Source: Lingula anatina (taxonomy: Eukaryota > Brachiopoda > Lingulata > Lingulida > Lingulidae). From it: DNA of 50,036 nt. The notes beneath the pieces are model-generated. The model saw only the letters and a program-made list of their open reading frames with translations. It searched no databases and was not told the origin of the DNA. The translations under genes were made by a program, and so were the position numbers. The stretch lies in NCBI RefSeq assembly GCF_001039355.2, contig NW_019774369.1, forward strand, positions 142,563-192,598, given 5' to 3'. Positions 24,668 through 37,340 of the stretch are shown piece by piece. Each line of letters opens with the position of its first letter. Within the stretch, counting starts at the first letter, position 1.

Positions 24668-27315
24668 TCATTCATCGGGAGTAATTGATAATGCAAGAGG
24701 AAGGGAAATCGAACTTGGGACATCATGCCTCAAGCCTGGCATTGCTTTTAGTTTTTCAGCAAGTCCGTTTTGCAATGACTTACTCAACATGTTATTTTGA
24801 GCAACATACAATCTTTCAAGAAGAGGGAGATCTGTGCTATTCAGCGACTCGACTAGATGAGAGATACTTTCCCCTATGGAATTATAAGAAATGTCTAAAT
24901 ACCACAGTTCCTTCCATTGTTTAAGATTATCTGATAGAGCTTTCATTGCTGGTGCCATGTCACCAAGTAATCCAATGTCACAGTCACGTATATTTAAACG
25001 TGTCATGTTCATTGATTGGAGTTTACGGAAAAGATCTGTCATAACAGTTGGAACGTCAATGTTGGAAACAAAACCCATGTGTACAGAATTACCAGAAATG
25101 TCAAGATCATGCAACCTAGGTACATGATGCAAATTGTCTGTCAGTGACTTCAGTCCTACGGGTGTTATATCAGTACTCCTAAGTCCAAGTCGTTCTAAGT
25201 TGGGCAAATGCTTCAGCTGTGAGGCCAGGTCACAAAGGGTGTCAATTAAAATATGGTGTTGACTGTAATCTTGATGGAAAGGTACTGTAACTATGAATGG
25301 GTCTGTTTTATTTCTTACATTTTCCTTTATTTTAGGTTTGGACCTCCTACCTACTGCCGGACACGTTAAGCACTCAGTCATACTTGAAATTTCCAGATTT
25401 AGACAAATAAGGTTGACCATTCTCTTCGTAGATAACAGTTGGAACAAATCAACCAAATTCCAAACGAGAAGGCAACCGAGGATACTTAACTCCTCCAAAG
25501 GTGGAAATGGAGGTTCAAGGGACAGTAAAAATTCGAAGCCTTCTAACACTTCAAAACGGTCTATGGGACTACCTAACAAGAACTTTGAGTCTAGATCAGC
25601 ACATTGATAATTACGACAACTTTCTTCATTAAACTCAGCAATGATCTCCAGCCTCTTCAAAGAGGGGAAGATGGTGTGGTACTGTAATTTGTGAACATTG
25701 AGATCTACTTCGCCAGTAAAGCTGCACTCTGTAACCTGATGAGCGAATTGCAATATACAATTTGCTATCGGGGGATGCATGTTACGGATCTCTTCACTTT
25801 CGAGATGGTTCAGCCATTGCATATGTTCACGGGCTACAACACGATTGTTTGTCAACATTTCAGTTATTAGATGAATAAAAGTAGGATTAAGGAATCCAAA
25901 ATATGCAGATTTAAAATCTGCATCTTTGTCAGCCAGGCTATGCAAATGAGAAAAGATCACTGCTGCCACTTCTGAAGACAGTCCACAAACAAATTGTATG
26001 ATATTTATCATATCTTCGAACCTTGCCCAGCAGTTAACATGGCTTAAGAATGTCTTAATTGACTCTGACTGAGAGACTTCCTTACAACTTTCAACCATGT
26101 ATTTTGCAGCAAAATATTCTTGCACAGTTTTGTGGATAAATGAGTAGCTTGATATGTGAGCCTTTCTCCTAATGCTACTAAGTTTTGTACGAGACATGAT
26201 ACCTGTGTGAAAAATCTGATTCCCTAAATCCTTAATGTTTGAATTAGTCTCATCAAAGGTAAGGTTACCGGAAAGCAGTCCATCTAAAGCCATTTTACCG
26301 ATAATATTTGCCTTTTCTGTTAGATAACATTCTGCAGTTTCTTGATTTTCTTGACGGGCTACATATCTGTCCGACAGTAGGGTTACAAGTTCTTGATAAA
26401 GTGCCGTGAGGGAATTGGGCATTTCTTCTGCAGTTTTTATATCCCATAAAATGCATACAAAGAGTAAAAGTAATGGGGTGGGTGATAAGGATAGATGGAA
26501 TTCCTCCACATACTCCAAAACAGACCAAAGACCTGGATCTCTACCTGTGAAGTAGTTTCTGATGAATTTATTCATTTGATACTGGGACATGTCTTTTACT
26601 TCTACATGCACGTCAGTGGGCCTATGTTTGGACAACTCATGTGCTTTCCATGGGCGTGAAGTGACAATTACTGTTACATTAGCAAATGTTTCCCCTTTTA
26701 TCAGTTTGGATATGTTATTCTGGGGGTTGGCACTATCTATGTTATATTCATCATAACCATCTAATATGATAAGGATTCTATCAGCATTAGAATGCATGTA
26801 CATTTGCAGAGCTTCATCTGAAATTTCAAGGGATGGGTCAATCAGCTGATCTTTGATTGATTCAAGCAGAGTCTGGTCTTTGTCAAGAAACCTTAACCTG
26901 ATAAGAAACAGAAGAGATATATTTTCAAGATAATGTAAAGGACTCTCTTCTGTTTTGGGGCATTTTGTTCTGCTATAGAGACATATTTCTGATGAACTTC
27001 TATTTGAACTCTGAATCTTAAACCTTGCCCAATCAACTGTAATTTTTGCAGCAATTGTTGATTTGCCACACCCAGCTTTACCTCTGACAATGATTCTTTT
27101 CCGTCTTATTTCTGGTTTGAAGATATCCTGGTAAGACTCGAGTGATTCCTTTTTGACGCCACCACCTTCCTTTTGTTCTTGGATGAGAGACAGATCTACA
27201 AACACATCATCAATGTTCATGGTGTCTGTATCATCCCAGGGGATCCGCTGCACACAGCTCATCTCACGGTTGTATCTTTCTGCCAGGTGGTTTTGAAGCA
27301 ATGTTAGCTGTTTTT
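24668..27315 (-). CDS. NACHT-LRR (NLR-like) receptor, 3' exon; 5' exons not seen
   Basis: A long open frame of 881 codons encodes a STAND-type NTPase. Counting from the likely splice acceptor (TTCTTCCAG, exon from 27315), the Walker A GKAGCGKST is at about 78-86. Walker B, ILDGYDE, is at about 183-189, and a TSRP sensor motif is at about 218-221. A helical NACHT-associated region follows. Leucine-rich repeats occupy roughly 720-860, for example NLERLGLRSTDI and RLHDLDISGNS. NLRs sense microbial or danger signals in the cytosol and oligomerise on nucleotide binding. The frame continues upstream to an ATG at 27469, but that part looks like intron translation. No death-fold or other effector domain is present, so N-terminal exons are probably missing or beyond the N at 27626. 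A minus-strand poly(A) signal may lie near 24092. I cannot assign a specific NLR name. Confidence 0.85.
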
Positions 27316-27625
27316 CTGGAAGAATAAACAAAGTCAAATTGTAATAAGTGCGTGGGTGTGCATATGTGTTACTGAGTATATAGACATTTGAATTAAGCTC
27401 TGGGAGTTCCTGATTAAATATGCAAAAGAAAAACAGAAACATTCTGTAAATAATTAGCATAAAAAACATTTCAGCAGCTCCCTTTTACTGCACAAATGAA
27501 ACACGAAGAACAATAGGATAGATCTACATTTTTTTGGTGTGTATTTAATGCCCATGTGTACAACTACACATGGAGGTTTGTATATGTATGTACATTTATG
27601 TGTCATTGAACCTACTAGTAATAAC

Positions 27626-27626
27626 N
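27626..27626. other. Single N at the start of duplicated copy 2
   Basis: One undetermined base lies exactly between unique sequence (ending ATAAC) and the first base of homology to copy 1 (TCTGGC). It is most simply an assembly join. Other single Ns occur at 13732 and 45578. Confidence 0.9.
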
Positions 27627-28703
27627 TCTGGCTTAAAAACTGCCATCATCATATGTAATATATTTTCATTGGGACATGTCACTCCTTAAACTTAGGATTC
27701 AATAAAGAAGGCCACCAGCATGTCCCAAAAATATTATTTTGGAAAATACATAAAAAGTTTTAATATTAAAAAAAAAAAAAAAACGTTACACTGTGCTGTG
27801 GTCCATTCCCATACCCTGCCCCCTTATACCTGTCAACAGCCACCCAATACAATGGATTAATTATTAAGAAAGAGATCATTGTACAACCAATATTTTAAAG
27901 GTTTTAAATTTAGTTGGATCTTTAGCACATGAGGAATGAAAGTCAGGTGTTCAGTCTGAAGTGAGTTTTTTTTCCAGAAGAAAGTGACATGGCAGGCATC
28001 TAAAGAACATGGTGGTTTTGTAGTTATACCAAATATAGCTGCTGATTGTTAAACTAAATTGAAATTTTAAGGGAAATATACAGCTGCAATGTAAGATATA
28101 AGGTAGCAGTCAGTTGAACCTAAAACTTTCTTTTTAGTCAGTTGATCATTTATTGATATTATTTGAGCATTATTCTACACTCAGTGACAAAAATCACATT
28201 AAATCAGTATGAGCAACACAGACAAAAACAGTTATCAAAAATTATTTATAGTTATTTTAATAACAATTGTTTTGTATGCAAAATCAACATTATGGACTTC
28301 ATTATATTATCCAACACCACATACTAAGAACATAATACATTGTTAAGAGAAACATAACTTCAAACTCCAATTTGAATAATAAATATTTGCCAGCAAAACT
28401 TGCATTTTTATAAAATTCACTTATCCCTTGTCAATGAATGTAAACAGAAAAAGTAAATTAATGTTGAGGTTTTCTGCTGAACAAAAAGTTATATGTAATG
28501 CAAACATATTTTTTTAAAACCAGCACAGAATATACAGTTGACAGGGCAAATAACAGATGTCAAAAGTTAATTTAGAATGAAAACTTCATATATTGCACAC
28601 TGTACACTTTCACTTCAGAGAAAAATTATCTGAAATTCCATATAGAATTAATTTAACACTAATGTAAGTAGGAAACCATTTCAACGAAACACATTCTAGG
28701 TTT

Positions 28704-31700
28704 TCATCCGTCGACCCTGACCCAGTTACCATCCTTTTCCTTTTTGTAGAACCTAGGTTTTCCATCAATGAATACTGTTTTCATGGGGTCTGGGTGGTTT
28801 TTGATTTGCTCCAAAGTTTTCCTGACATCGGCTTCAAAGCCTGAAGGTTCCTGGGCTGGAGATGTGGAGAGATGCTAAAAAAATCATTAAAAACTGAGAA
28901 ATAACAGAATGAAATTTATTGATTTTTGTCTTATCCTGTCCAATTCAAATATTTTCAAGAATCAGGGGCTGTAAACATACCATACATGCTGCAGTATTTT
29001 ATCCATGTCATCAGTGGCATGTGACTTGACACTAACAAATGTCATTAACAAAGGCAGTGAGATATCACTCATGGAACCTTTAACCCTTTTTATTTAAAGA
29101 CATTATAGCAGTACATACTATTTTGTTTAGACGAACAGCAATTTTCTGGATGAGAAGTTTAAATATAAACAGCACTGTAATTTTAAGATTTGTACATTTG
29201 CAAACAATGTATAATTTATATGTAAAAATTACACAGAAAATCTTCATTATAACTGCAATGACAAAAAAGAAATCTGAATGATAAAAAATTATTTCTTTTA
29301 TAAAAAAGATGATTTTTGTGAAATTAAAAAAGAAACTCACCATCCTGTAGTACTCATCTGGTAGCAGCAGTAAGCGGTCAATGTAGGGAAAAGGTCCGTA
29401 AGAAAATGGACCAATTTTTAAAAGTTTTCTTTCCATGTCATACATGTTCATCATCTGAAACATTTGTAAATCTTTTATATGTGATTTAGTATTCTTTCTT
29501 CCATCTTACTATCATCCCATTGCATGCAATGCATAATAGTTCATCTGAGTATTTGAACTTGACATAAAAAGATACAGCCACATCAAAATTGTCTTAAAAT
29601 AATAATGTTTCAATAAAAATGTAAATGTTTAACAAATATACTTAAACAGTAAACAGTTTGTTTTTTTTTTTAAACAATTTATAATTTATCTACAAATAAT
29701 TTATATTATATATACTATGGGACATATTTTTATTAGAATTACAATGACACAAATCCATAATGACACCAAAAACCAATTTAAAAAAGTATGATAATTTTCT
29801 TATTCACAGAATGCAAAAGGTATAATTTCTACCTCTTCCATCCCTGTAAAATGGGTACCAGCCCTCAGGGGAATATCAGGACCTTTGTCAGGAAACGACG
29901 CTTTGAAAGTCTCTCCAGTTTTCACGTTGACAGCTGGAAATTAAATATAAAATTAAAGTTGTTTCTTATTTTTCATCACAAAATATTGAAACCCAGTAAA
30001 GAAATAACTTTTCTTGTATTTTCAAATCAGCACAGGCCCCCGTTTCACAAAGAATCTTAAATCCTTAGTCGACTAGCTCGGGCTGGGTGACCTAGCTAGG
30101 TCGACTACGTTGCAGTCGACTAGGAGTGTTTCACAAAGATTCTAACGTCTTAGCTTAGCGTGCTTAGCATAGTCGACGCGCATGAGAAACTCTTCAAGAA
30201 AAGGAGGTGTAAAATTTCTAAAGTTTCACAAGACATGACGTTTCATGGCCTCTTTCGACCGGGAACGATCGTTTATCAACAATAAAAATCAGCCAAAACA
30301 CAAACAAAGTTTATTTTTGAACTTTATTGATTAGTTTAACTTCGATACAACTTCACAGTAACAGTTAAACATAAGCTTGTCGTGGAACACTGCTGACGGA
30401 CGTCTAGCGACCAAAAACATAAACAAACACGCGATCGGCTGGGTGAAGTGGCATTTTATTTTTTATTTCAATATTCCATAAATGTCAGTGCTATTCAAGG
30501 ATATTATAACACAATATCTTGAAGGAGGTATGTTCTTTCCAAATTTTTGGTGTGTATGCTCTCATTTACCGAGTTTCAGTTGAGCTTGCAGACTTAAGTC
30601 TCCTCCCGAGGAGGCTAGACATCGTCGACTAGCAGCTAAAAAAAAAACGACGTAAGAATCTTTGTGAAACACTCCTAGTTGACTGCAGCGTAGTCGACCT
30701 AGCTAGGTCACCCAGCCCGAGCTAGTCGACTACGGATTTAAGTTTTTGACCGCTAGACGTCCGTCAGCAGTGTTCCACGACAAGCTAATGTTTAACTGTT
30801 ACTTTGAAGTCGACTGCAGCGTAGTCGACCTAGCTAGGTCACCCAGCCCGAGCTAGTCGACTGTGGATTTAAGATTCTTTGTGAAACAGGGGCCAGTTTA
30901 TTTTTCAAGTTGATTTGGGTTGTCTCAGCTTATGATGCTCATTCTGATTTTTTAAAAATTTGTACAAGCTCCAGGAACACATACCCACTCCATAGAACAC
31001 TGGCCAGTGAATTCCACCTCTAACTTCATCATTAAGATCTGCAATCCAAATCATTCAATGAGAAGATATAGTCCATTTTAGTCAATTAAACAGGCATTTG
31101 CAGCTAACGGCCACATTTAACAATTGTTAGAGTCTGAATGTTATAATGTATACAAGCACTGAGTCCTCTAACTAAGAAAATGAGATAAAAATCATTCTAT
31201 AGTTACATGTATTTGATAAATGTGATTAAATTTGATATAAATTGACAGTAAATATTTTGAGGACAGAATAAAAAATGTTTTTTTTTCACCAGCTTATAAA
31301 CCTATCCATACTGTCATATCCTACTTTGAGTGTTTTACAAAACGGAAATAAGAGGAAAACAGCATATCATCATTGTACAGAATCAGAAATACAATTTTAA
31401 TCTAACAGAAAACATGCTCCTGCAGATGCTCCCCCCTACCTGTTATGCAAGCAGTCATCAGATGGATATCTTCTGGTTGTTTGTGAAGTGCATCTAAAAA
31501 TCAAAATTTCAAGACAGTTATCTGGTGATTTAAAAGGGAGTTAATGGAATAAAACATCTAGAAACCAAGATGCCATACACACTAATACTCAGTTGCATTT
31601 GCAATTGAATTTCTTCCATTTAACTCCATGTCTAAAGCTTTGAGATTCAACTACATTAGATTTACAAAAAACTTTAAAAAACTTTTTTTAAATCATAAAT

Positions 31701-32289
31701 TCAGTTACATCAAAACTTGATCACCAATGAAAGCAAGTGACTCTTATCAAGTGATTAATTACTATGCTGGTTAGCATTACCAAGCAAACTTAATGACAGC
31801 TCTGCCGAGGTATTCTGGTCATCAATAAAGCCACCATACATGTGTACCTCAATCCTGAAATAACCCCGGTGGTATCAGATTTATCCGAATTCTTCACAGA
31901 ACTATTCTGACATCTTATACATTAATTGCATTCATTATTTGGACAGTTTGCAAACCCAACTCTCACCATGTTACAAAATTTTTCTACATTTTAATTTCCA
32001 TCAAAAGGGACCTTCATGCCTTGGGAAGCACCACTTAATTGGACATAAGAGTCATTGCCTTAATTTAAGTGAGAATTTGAAAGATGGTACAAATATGGTA
32101 AAGACATCATTTGTTTCTCAAACATTAATCACTATTTTACTGTACCTTCCATTCATCTTTCCTTCTGAGAGGTTTGTGACCAACTTGACCATGTCTCTGA
32201 CAGCACTCTCAGTATCACAGCCATCAAAGTGTCCAAGAGACGTGGCTCCAGAACCTGGAACCATGGATATTATGCAAAATTATCCATTT

Positions 32290-32366
<77 letters not shown>

Positions 32367-35300
32367 TTGATATAAGGATCATCACCAATATCTAATCACT
32401 TTCAAGTTAACCCATTTTCAGGCAAATTTTGTCATTATCAGTCCATAACATATGCAGCACAATTCACAAAATTTCCCATTCCTTAATATTTCCTTAATAG
32501 AAGTCCGGCAAAAATATTTATACCATAACAGTCAACTATTCTCAAAATTAAATACCACTAACATGTATACTACTGTAGCAATATATCTTAGAATTACAAA
32601 AATATAATTTACCTTTAAATGGAGAAAATCAAATACAGTTACAATTTATTACTTCACTTTGTCCCAAGGAGTAAAAGTTACAAAATATAAACAAGTGAAA
32701 GAAATTTTAGTAAGCTTATCAAATGGAAAACAAACCTGTGTGCCTTATAATAACAATGTGGCATGTAGTGGCATCTTCAGAACCCAGGACAGATATCACA
32801 TCTGAAACATAATGGAGCATGACATAGAAGTTTGATAGAACACATTCATCTAATTAAATATATTTGTCAGAAGCTGAATTAAAGCCTAGAGTTTTATTAA
32901 GGTGAAAAAATTTCTGATCAAGTGAGATTCACAATAAAATGAAATCTGCATCAACTCAAACATCATCACCATCATCATGTCAATATATCACAGACTGCAT
33001 ACCTCTGCCAAGATAAATAATTAACTTGCTAGACTACACATATATAATCATTAACTGATTTAAGGATCTCCACCAAAATCTAATCACTTTCAAGTTAACC
33101 CATTTTTGACCTATCATGAAAATTTCTTCACTATCAGTCCATAACATTTTGCATCATGTTGCTAACAGACAGATAAACTAACATCACCATCAAAAACATC
33201 CACCCCTTGAGGTCATCCTGATCCTGTGCACTCACCATCCTCTGGTGCAGTTCCTGCATACTCTCTCTGTAGCACATACAACAAGCCCTGGGCTCCGACC
33301 TTGCTTACTGGTTGACTTCTTTTGGAAACTACCTCATCCTTGAACAATCAAAAACTTCATAATTCTGGTAGAATGAGCAGGATTTCATGGCGGTAAAAAG
33401 TTTTGGACCCCCCCCCCCCCCCCCCCCTACACACAGACACACACCAAGTAAAATACAGAAAAATTACAAAGAGAGCTTCTTATAGAAGAAATCCTACTCA
33501 TGATATTGTAACTGTCACAATGGACTAAAATCATCACCTCATTCAATTTGCTGAAATTGCAATAGGGGATAAATATTCACCTTACCCCCCCCCCTCCCCA
33601 ATAAAAACTGTCATTAATTCATGAATGCTATTAGGGGATCCAGCACTAAAAGGGGAAAGGGTAAGGTTAGAAACATTTAGATTTACTTTGAATGGCAGGA
33701 TTTCAAGTCAAAACCAAATTTTTATACCTGGTATAACTATAAACCTGCAATACCCTTACCTTGGACTTTGTTTATGAAATATTACAGAAGTGAGAAGAGT
33801 TGATAAAATAAGTATGCACTGGTAGAACACAGTTATTTACAAATTCAGCTATCCATTTATTTAGAAAACTCTGCAGAATTCATAACAGCTGTAGTTCTAG
33901 AAGTAGTAAGAAATGTTTCCCTTTCACAGAACATATTTTTCAGTCAATAATCTATGAATCTTAATATGCTGTCTTATAAAACCAACAGGTTTTCATATAT
34001 TAATAGTTTAACTCAAATTCAATAAAAATACTGAAATTTAAAAAAAATTGTTACAATTTACAATATCAGGGATATGAAATATTTAGAAATAATATTTGAA
34101 TCTGACCTTTAGAAGATCCTTATAAAATTAACAAAGAAAATTTATCAGAAACATTAATGTTTTAAATTCACAAACTGGGTTGAGAATTCTTTAACTTGAA
34201 CTGGCACGTCACACAAATACAAAATATTTTTGTAGCACATATTCATTCTAAATTCTTATTTAAGCTATGCTGAATCCACAGGAATGCCACATTTGAACTG
34301 AATAAGATATGCTGCATTGTCTTCCATTAATTATATGAGCTTCCCCGGCAAACATATTAGAGTAGTCACCAATGTGTTATGATTTCTCTTCCTGGAGAGG
34401 ATGAATATTAATAGACAGAATGTCACTGGTCCTCAGCAGTCCGTTTGGATGAGTTCCAGTGGGTGTTTCAAGATCTGTCACCTGTAGTAGTAGTCCATCC
34501 AAATCACTGCTGCCAAAGACAGCATTCACAATTGTTTTCTCAAACATAGTCACTGTGATAGGTCGTCTAGCCAGTGCGTTCATGGCTCTTAGGTAACGCT
34601 CTCGTAGGTATGTTCTTAGTTCTTGCACTTTTTCCAGTTCTTCACTCATCTGTTGGAGTCAAAATTGGTTTCATAAATGTAGACATTTGTTTTCAACTCA
34701 CTGTTCCCAATATTCGATAACAATATGTACAATAGTACACAATGAAGGAATGAGTAGCATTACATAATTTATAGCACCAATATCTTTTTCAATTTATATT
34801 AGGAATTCTTTATTTATCTGCACAGCAATAAAATTATTATTCAAATAAACGAAATGTTCTTTGCTATTTTTATTTAAGTCATAGACTCATAGGAGACCAA
34901 TTTCACAATAAAAAAATTTTTGATAAAACAATAATTAACATTAAATCACCTACAGGGATAACAATTCTTCATAACAGATTAAAATCCACCATAAATACAC
35001 TGTACAATAATTAACATTAAATCACCTACAGGGATAACAATTCTTCATAACAGATTAAAATCCACCATAAATACACTGTAAACAACTCATAGAAATATAA
35101 TAAATTCCATTTTAACACCAGCACATGTGACTGCCTTGATGAAAAATTCATTTTATGACACTTTTCCTGCCACAAGGAACATTTGTTATCTCTTAAATAT
35201 TAATTGTTTAAAACTTCATTTGCACTGAAATAAATTCAATGTTCAATGATGAGCAATGAATTTTGATGGGGACCAAAAATAAATCTATAAATAATATAGA

Positions 35301-35780
35301 AAACATGCATTAATGCATTGTTTTTAGAAAGATTAGTTCGCATTGAGGGAAAAGTGCCAAAAAACTGATTCAAATCCCTTTCTAAGGCACCAACCAGAGT
35401 GATTCAAAGATACACAACAGTTGGTTTTTAGAGGTACTGGCATATTCCTTGTAACAACCCCTGCTACCTGCCATACTAGGTATCTCTGTTCTCTCCAGTA
35501 CTCATGATCTTTTCAATTTAGTTATCAATACTATTGGAAAGAATGTGCTTATTCCTGAAATTGAAACCGATTATTTTTTTTCTTTTTCCGATTGGGAAAA
35601 ATGCTTTGCACAAAAGATTACGGTGGCTTCCAAAATAACAATAACAAAACATTGTTTCAACTAAAGGAATATAACAACTACAGAAACAGTACTCACCTTA
35701 AAATGATTGTATTTATTAAAGAAATCTCGTATACAAGATGGAACCCGTTTTAATGCTCCTCCTTTGATTAACAATGGCAT
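28704..35780 (-). CDS. NTAN1: NTAN1 copy 2, protein N-terminal asparagine amidohydrolase
   Basis: Same ten-exon structure as copy 1: 35780-35697, 33338-33236, 32801-32736, 32254-32146, 31854-31781, 31493-31440, 31038-30985, 29933-29833, 29454-29341, 28874-28704. The total is again 930 nt and 309 aa with all splice sites intact. The DATTCH active-site Cys is kept. By eye I find a few amino-acid differences from copy 1. There is a Val/Ile change in exon 1, an Arg/Ser change and a KS-to-MN change in the exon encoding the SGATSLGHFDG segment, and an Arg/Gln change in the YGGFIDDR exon. The copy therefore looks functional but is not identical. It could be an allele or a paralogue. Confidence 0.92.
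30035..30894. mobile_element. Foldback/MITE-like element in NTAN1 intron, copy 2
   Basis: Same element as at 13455-14530, with TIRs GCCCCCGTTTCACAAAGAAT at the left and the complement ending CAGGGGCC at the right. It lacks the 212-bp insert. Internal inverted repeats with TAGTCGACCTAGCTAGGTCA are kept. Confidence 0.8.
32293..32363. repeat. (TA)n microsatellite
   Basis: An uninterrupted TA repeat of about 71 bp in the NTAN1 copy 2 intron, just upstream (plus orientation: downstream) of the exon at 32146-32254. Copy 1 has only a short AT-rich stretch there. Confidence 0.95.
33408..33427. repeat. Poly-C homopolymer
   Basis: A run of 20 C in NTAN1 copy 2 intron 1, followed by CA-rich sequence. 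Copy 1 has a shorter C run at the matching place. Confidence 0.9.
34377..34649 (-). CDS. GEMIN7: GEMIN7 copy 2, nested in NTAN1 intron 1
   Basis: A 90-aa single-exon frame identical to copy 1 except for Val instead of Ile at residue 44. It has the same LRERYLR, FGSSDLD and LLRTSDILS landmarks of the Gemin7 Sm-like fold. The ATG again directly follows a CCAACAG splice acceptor on the minus strand. It lies between NTAN1 coding exons 1 and 2. The protein is preserved while the surrounding intron carries many substitutions and indels, which argues for purifying selection. Confidence 0.85.
   Translation of the reverse strand: MSEELEKVQELRTYLRERYLRAMNALARRPITVTMFEKTIVNAVFGSSDLDGLLLQVTDLETPTGTHPNGLLRTSDILSINIHPLQEEKS
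34928..35079. repeat. 76-bp perfect tandem duplication
   Basis: Two identical 76-bp units (34928-35003 and 35004-35079) lie in NTAN1 copy 2 intron 1. Copy 1 has a single unit. It is a recent copy-specific duplication. Confidence 0.9.
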
Positions 35781-35847
35781 GAGACCAACACGGCGACTGT
35801 TTCTCAAAATGGTTTCCAACCTAAAGTGAAAGTGATAAAAAAGATTA

Positions 35848-36107
35848 GTGTAGTGCCAACGGGTTCGATTCCTGGCCTGGCTGGTGATTTTTCTGCACTC
35901 ACCCCAAATCGCTACAATGGTGGCAGCGGTGTTGCGAGATAGGGCTCGCGTCTTTCGGCATTTGGGGGGGAGGAGTGTAGTGCCAGGGGCAGGTAGAACC
36001 GGCCGGGTAGCTCAGTAGGTAAGAGCACTCGCCCTGTAAGCGAGGGGTCCCGGGTTCGATTCCTGGTCTGGCTGGTGGTTTTTCTGCACTCACCCCAAAT
36101 TGCTACA
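35848..36107. mobile_element. tRNA-derived SINE insertion, partly dimeric
   Basis: The insertion interrupts AGATTA/TTAAGTACGG, contiguous in copy 1, with TTA repeated on both sides (35845-35847 and 36108-36110). It contains a tRNA-like head (36001-36074) followed by a tail TTTTTCTGCACTCACCCCAA. An earlier partial unit starts inside the T-arm (CGGGTTCGATTCC near 35860) and has the same tail. About 90 bp of linker joins the two. It lies in the NTAN1 copy 2 5' intron, close to the shared promoter. Confidence 0.8.
36001..36074 (+). tRNA. tRNA-like SINE head with Thr(TGT)-type anticodon; probable pseudo-tRNA
   Basis: It folds as a cloverleaf. The acceptor GGCCGGG pairs with TCTGGCT using wobbles, the D-stem is GCTC/GAGC, the anticodon stem is CTCGC/GCGAG with loop CCTGTAA, and the T-stem is CCGGG/CCTGG. 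The pol III A box (TAGCTCAGTAGG, 36008-36019) and B box (GGTTCGATTCC, 36053-36063) are intact. C replaces the near-universal U33, and the unit is embedded in a repeated element, so it is better read as SINE sequence than as a working tRNA gene. Confidence 0.6.
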
Positions 36108-36455
36108 TTAAGTACGGCCCAATATAATTTAATTGCTATGCACGAAATTACCATCACATTGTAGATACTAAGCAATCTTTTTAACAGGCAAGTTAAATGT
36201 AGCCTTCAGGAATGAGGAAAACGAAAAAAGGTGTCGCGGTTTCATTATGTTCAACGCGACAACACTCCCATTTTGCCTTCATGGCTTCGGGATCAAGTAA
36301 ACAAACGATTTCACACACTGCTTTTAGATTTACACTTATGTTTAAACTTGTAGTGTGAAATTCAAATTATAGAGAAACATCGTTACTAAAAAATCAACAT
36401 ACTGCCATAGATATAATAAGTCAAGCTGCAGCGGTAACAGATGTAATTCTTACCA

Positions 36456-36569
36456 CGAATGCCCGGTGTAGCAAGAGCTGCCTCACTATTTTCTTTCCCA
36501 CGCGACTTCCGTTTACGCACTGCGCGTGCGCATTGAGAATGCCCTTGTGAGAAACCCCGCACTTTTCAC
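36456..36569. promoter_or_regulatory. Bidirectional NTAN1/GEMIN7-RPSA promoter, copy 2
   Basis: Counterpart of 19707-19819. The NRF-1 consensus TGCGCGTGCGCA is at 36521-36532, the ETS-like ACTTCCG is kept, and the RPSA TOP-like start CTCTTCCTTTTCC is at about 36569. The non-coding RPSA exon ends at 36611. The NTAN1 non-coding exon has diverged slightly near its donor but keeps GTAAG. Confidence 0.65.
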
Positions 36570-37340
36570 TCTTCCTTTTCCGGTGGACACTCCATTTGGC
36601 ATTGCCTATTTGTAAGTCCTCTCAGAGTTTACCCAAATAAATGAGTGCTGTGTCTGCTTTGGAAATATCACATTAAGTGTACAACAAATAAGAAAACATT
36701 GCCCTTCGTGACAGTTTGTTTTAGATGTAAAATTAACCCTAACTTTTTGTGAAAACCAGTATCTTGACAGCCGAGTTCGGTCACATGTTAGAGAAGCCTT
36801 GAAGCTACAGTAACTTAAGCGGCACACGTGAAAAAGGCAACATTAAAAACACAACTTAGTATTGCTAGAGATAGGTCTGCGGCACATTTCAAATTATAGT
36901 CCTCCAGTTCATTTGTTTTGTTATATATTTTTGGTTAAACTCTACGTGTCAATTATGGCATTACAACTGTTGTTATGATGACATTTGTGGATGGGATAAT
37001 AGCCCTAGTGTTCAGAGATCTGAAGGGAATGGTTTACTAGTTGAAATGAAAAACTAAATTTTGGGTCTTAGGCGTGGTTAGCCTGGGACATCTCTCATTT
37101 GAGAAGTGATCTCCCCCCCCCCCCCACACACACACACCACCACGACCACCACCACCACCCATGCCCAGTAATATGTAGATTGTCTTTTTGCTTTTCAACA
37201 CCTGCCCATGCACCTACATAAAATGTAGCTATAAAATATAACTACACAGTTTGTAGTTTAACTGTACAACTTTAAGGTTGTTTTAACATAGCCTGGAATT
37301 ACTTTCAGGTTGATCACCGTAACTCACTGATCAACCCACG

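Noticed and set aside
27316-27469. N-terminal extension of the NLR frame to ATG 27469
   Set aside because: It is hydrophobic and low-complexity, and a strong acceptor TTCTTCCAG at its end indicates intron sequence.
30035-30894. CRISPR-like repeated units
   Set aside because: The repeats are inverted, long and few, in a spliced animal gene; they are foldback transposon ends.
32287-32370. Open frame rich in Ile-Tyr
   Set aside because: It is translation of the (TA)n repeat following an antisense reading of an NTAN1 exon.
36001-36074. Functional tRNA-Thr gene
   Set aside because: C at position 33, several wobble pairs in the acceptor, and repetition of its tail show it is part of a SINE.
35899-36175. 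Two minus-strand frames with RPGIEPGTPRLQGECSYLL-type sequence
   Set aside because: These are translations of the tRNA-derived SINE, a common false protein.
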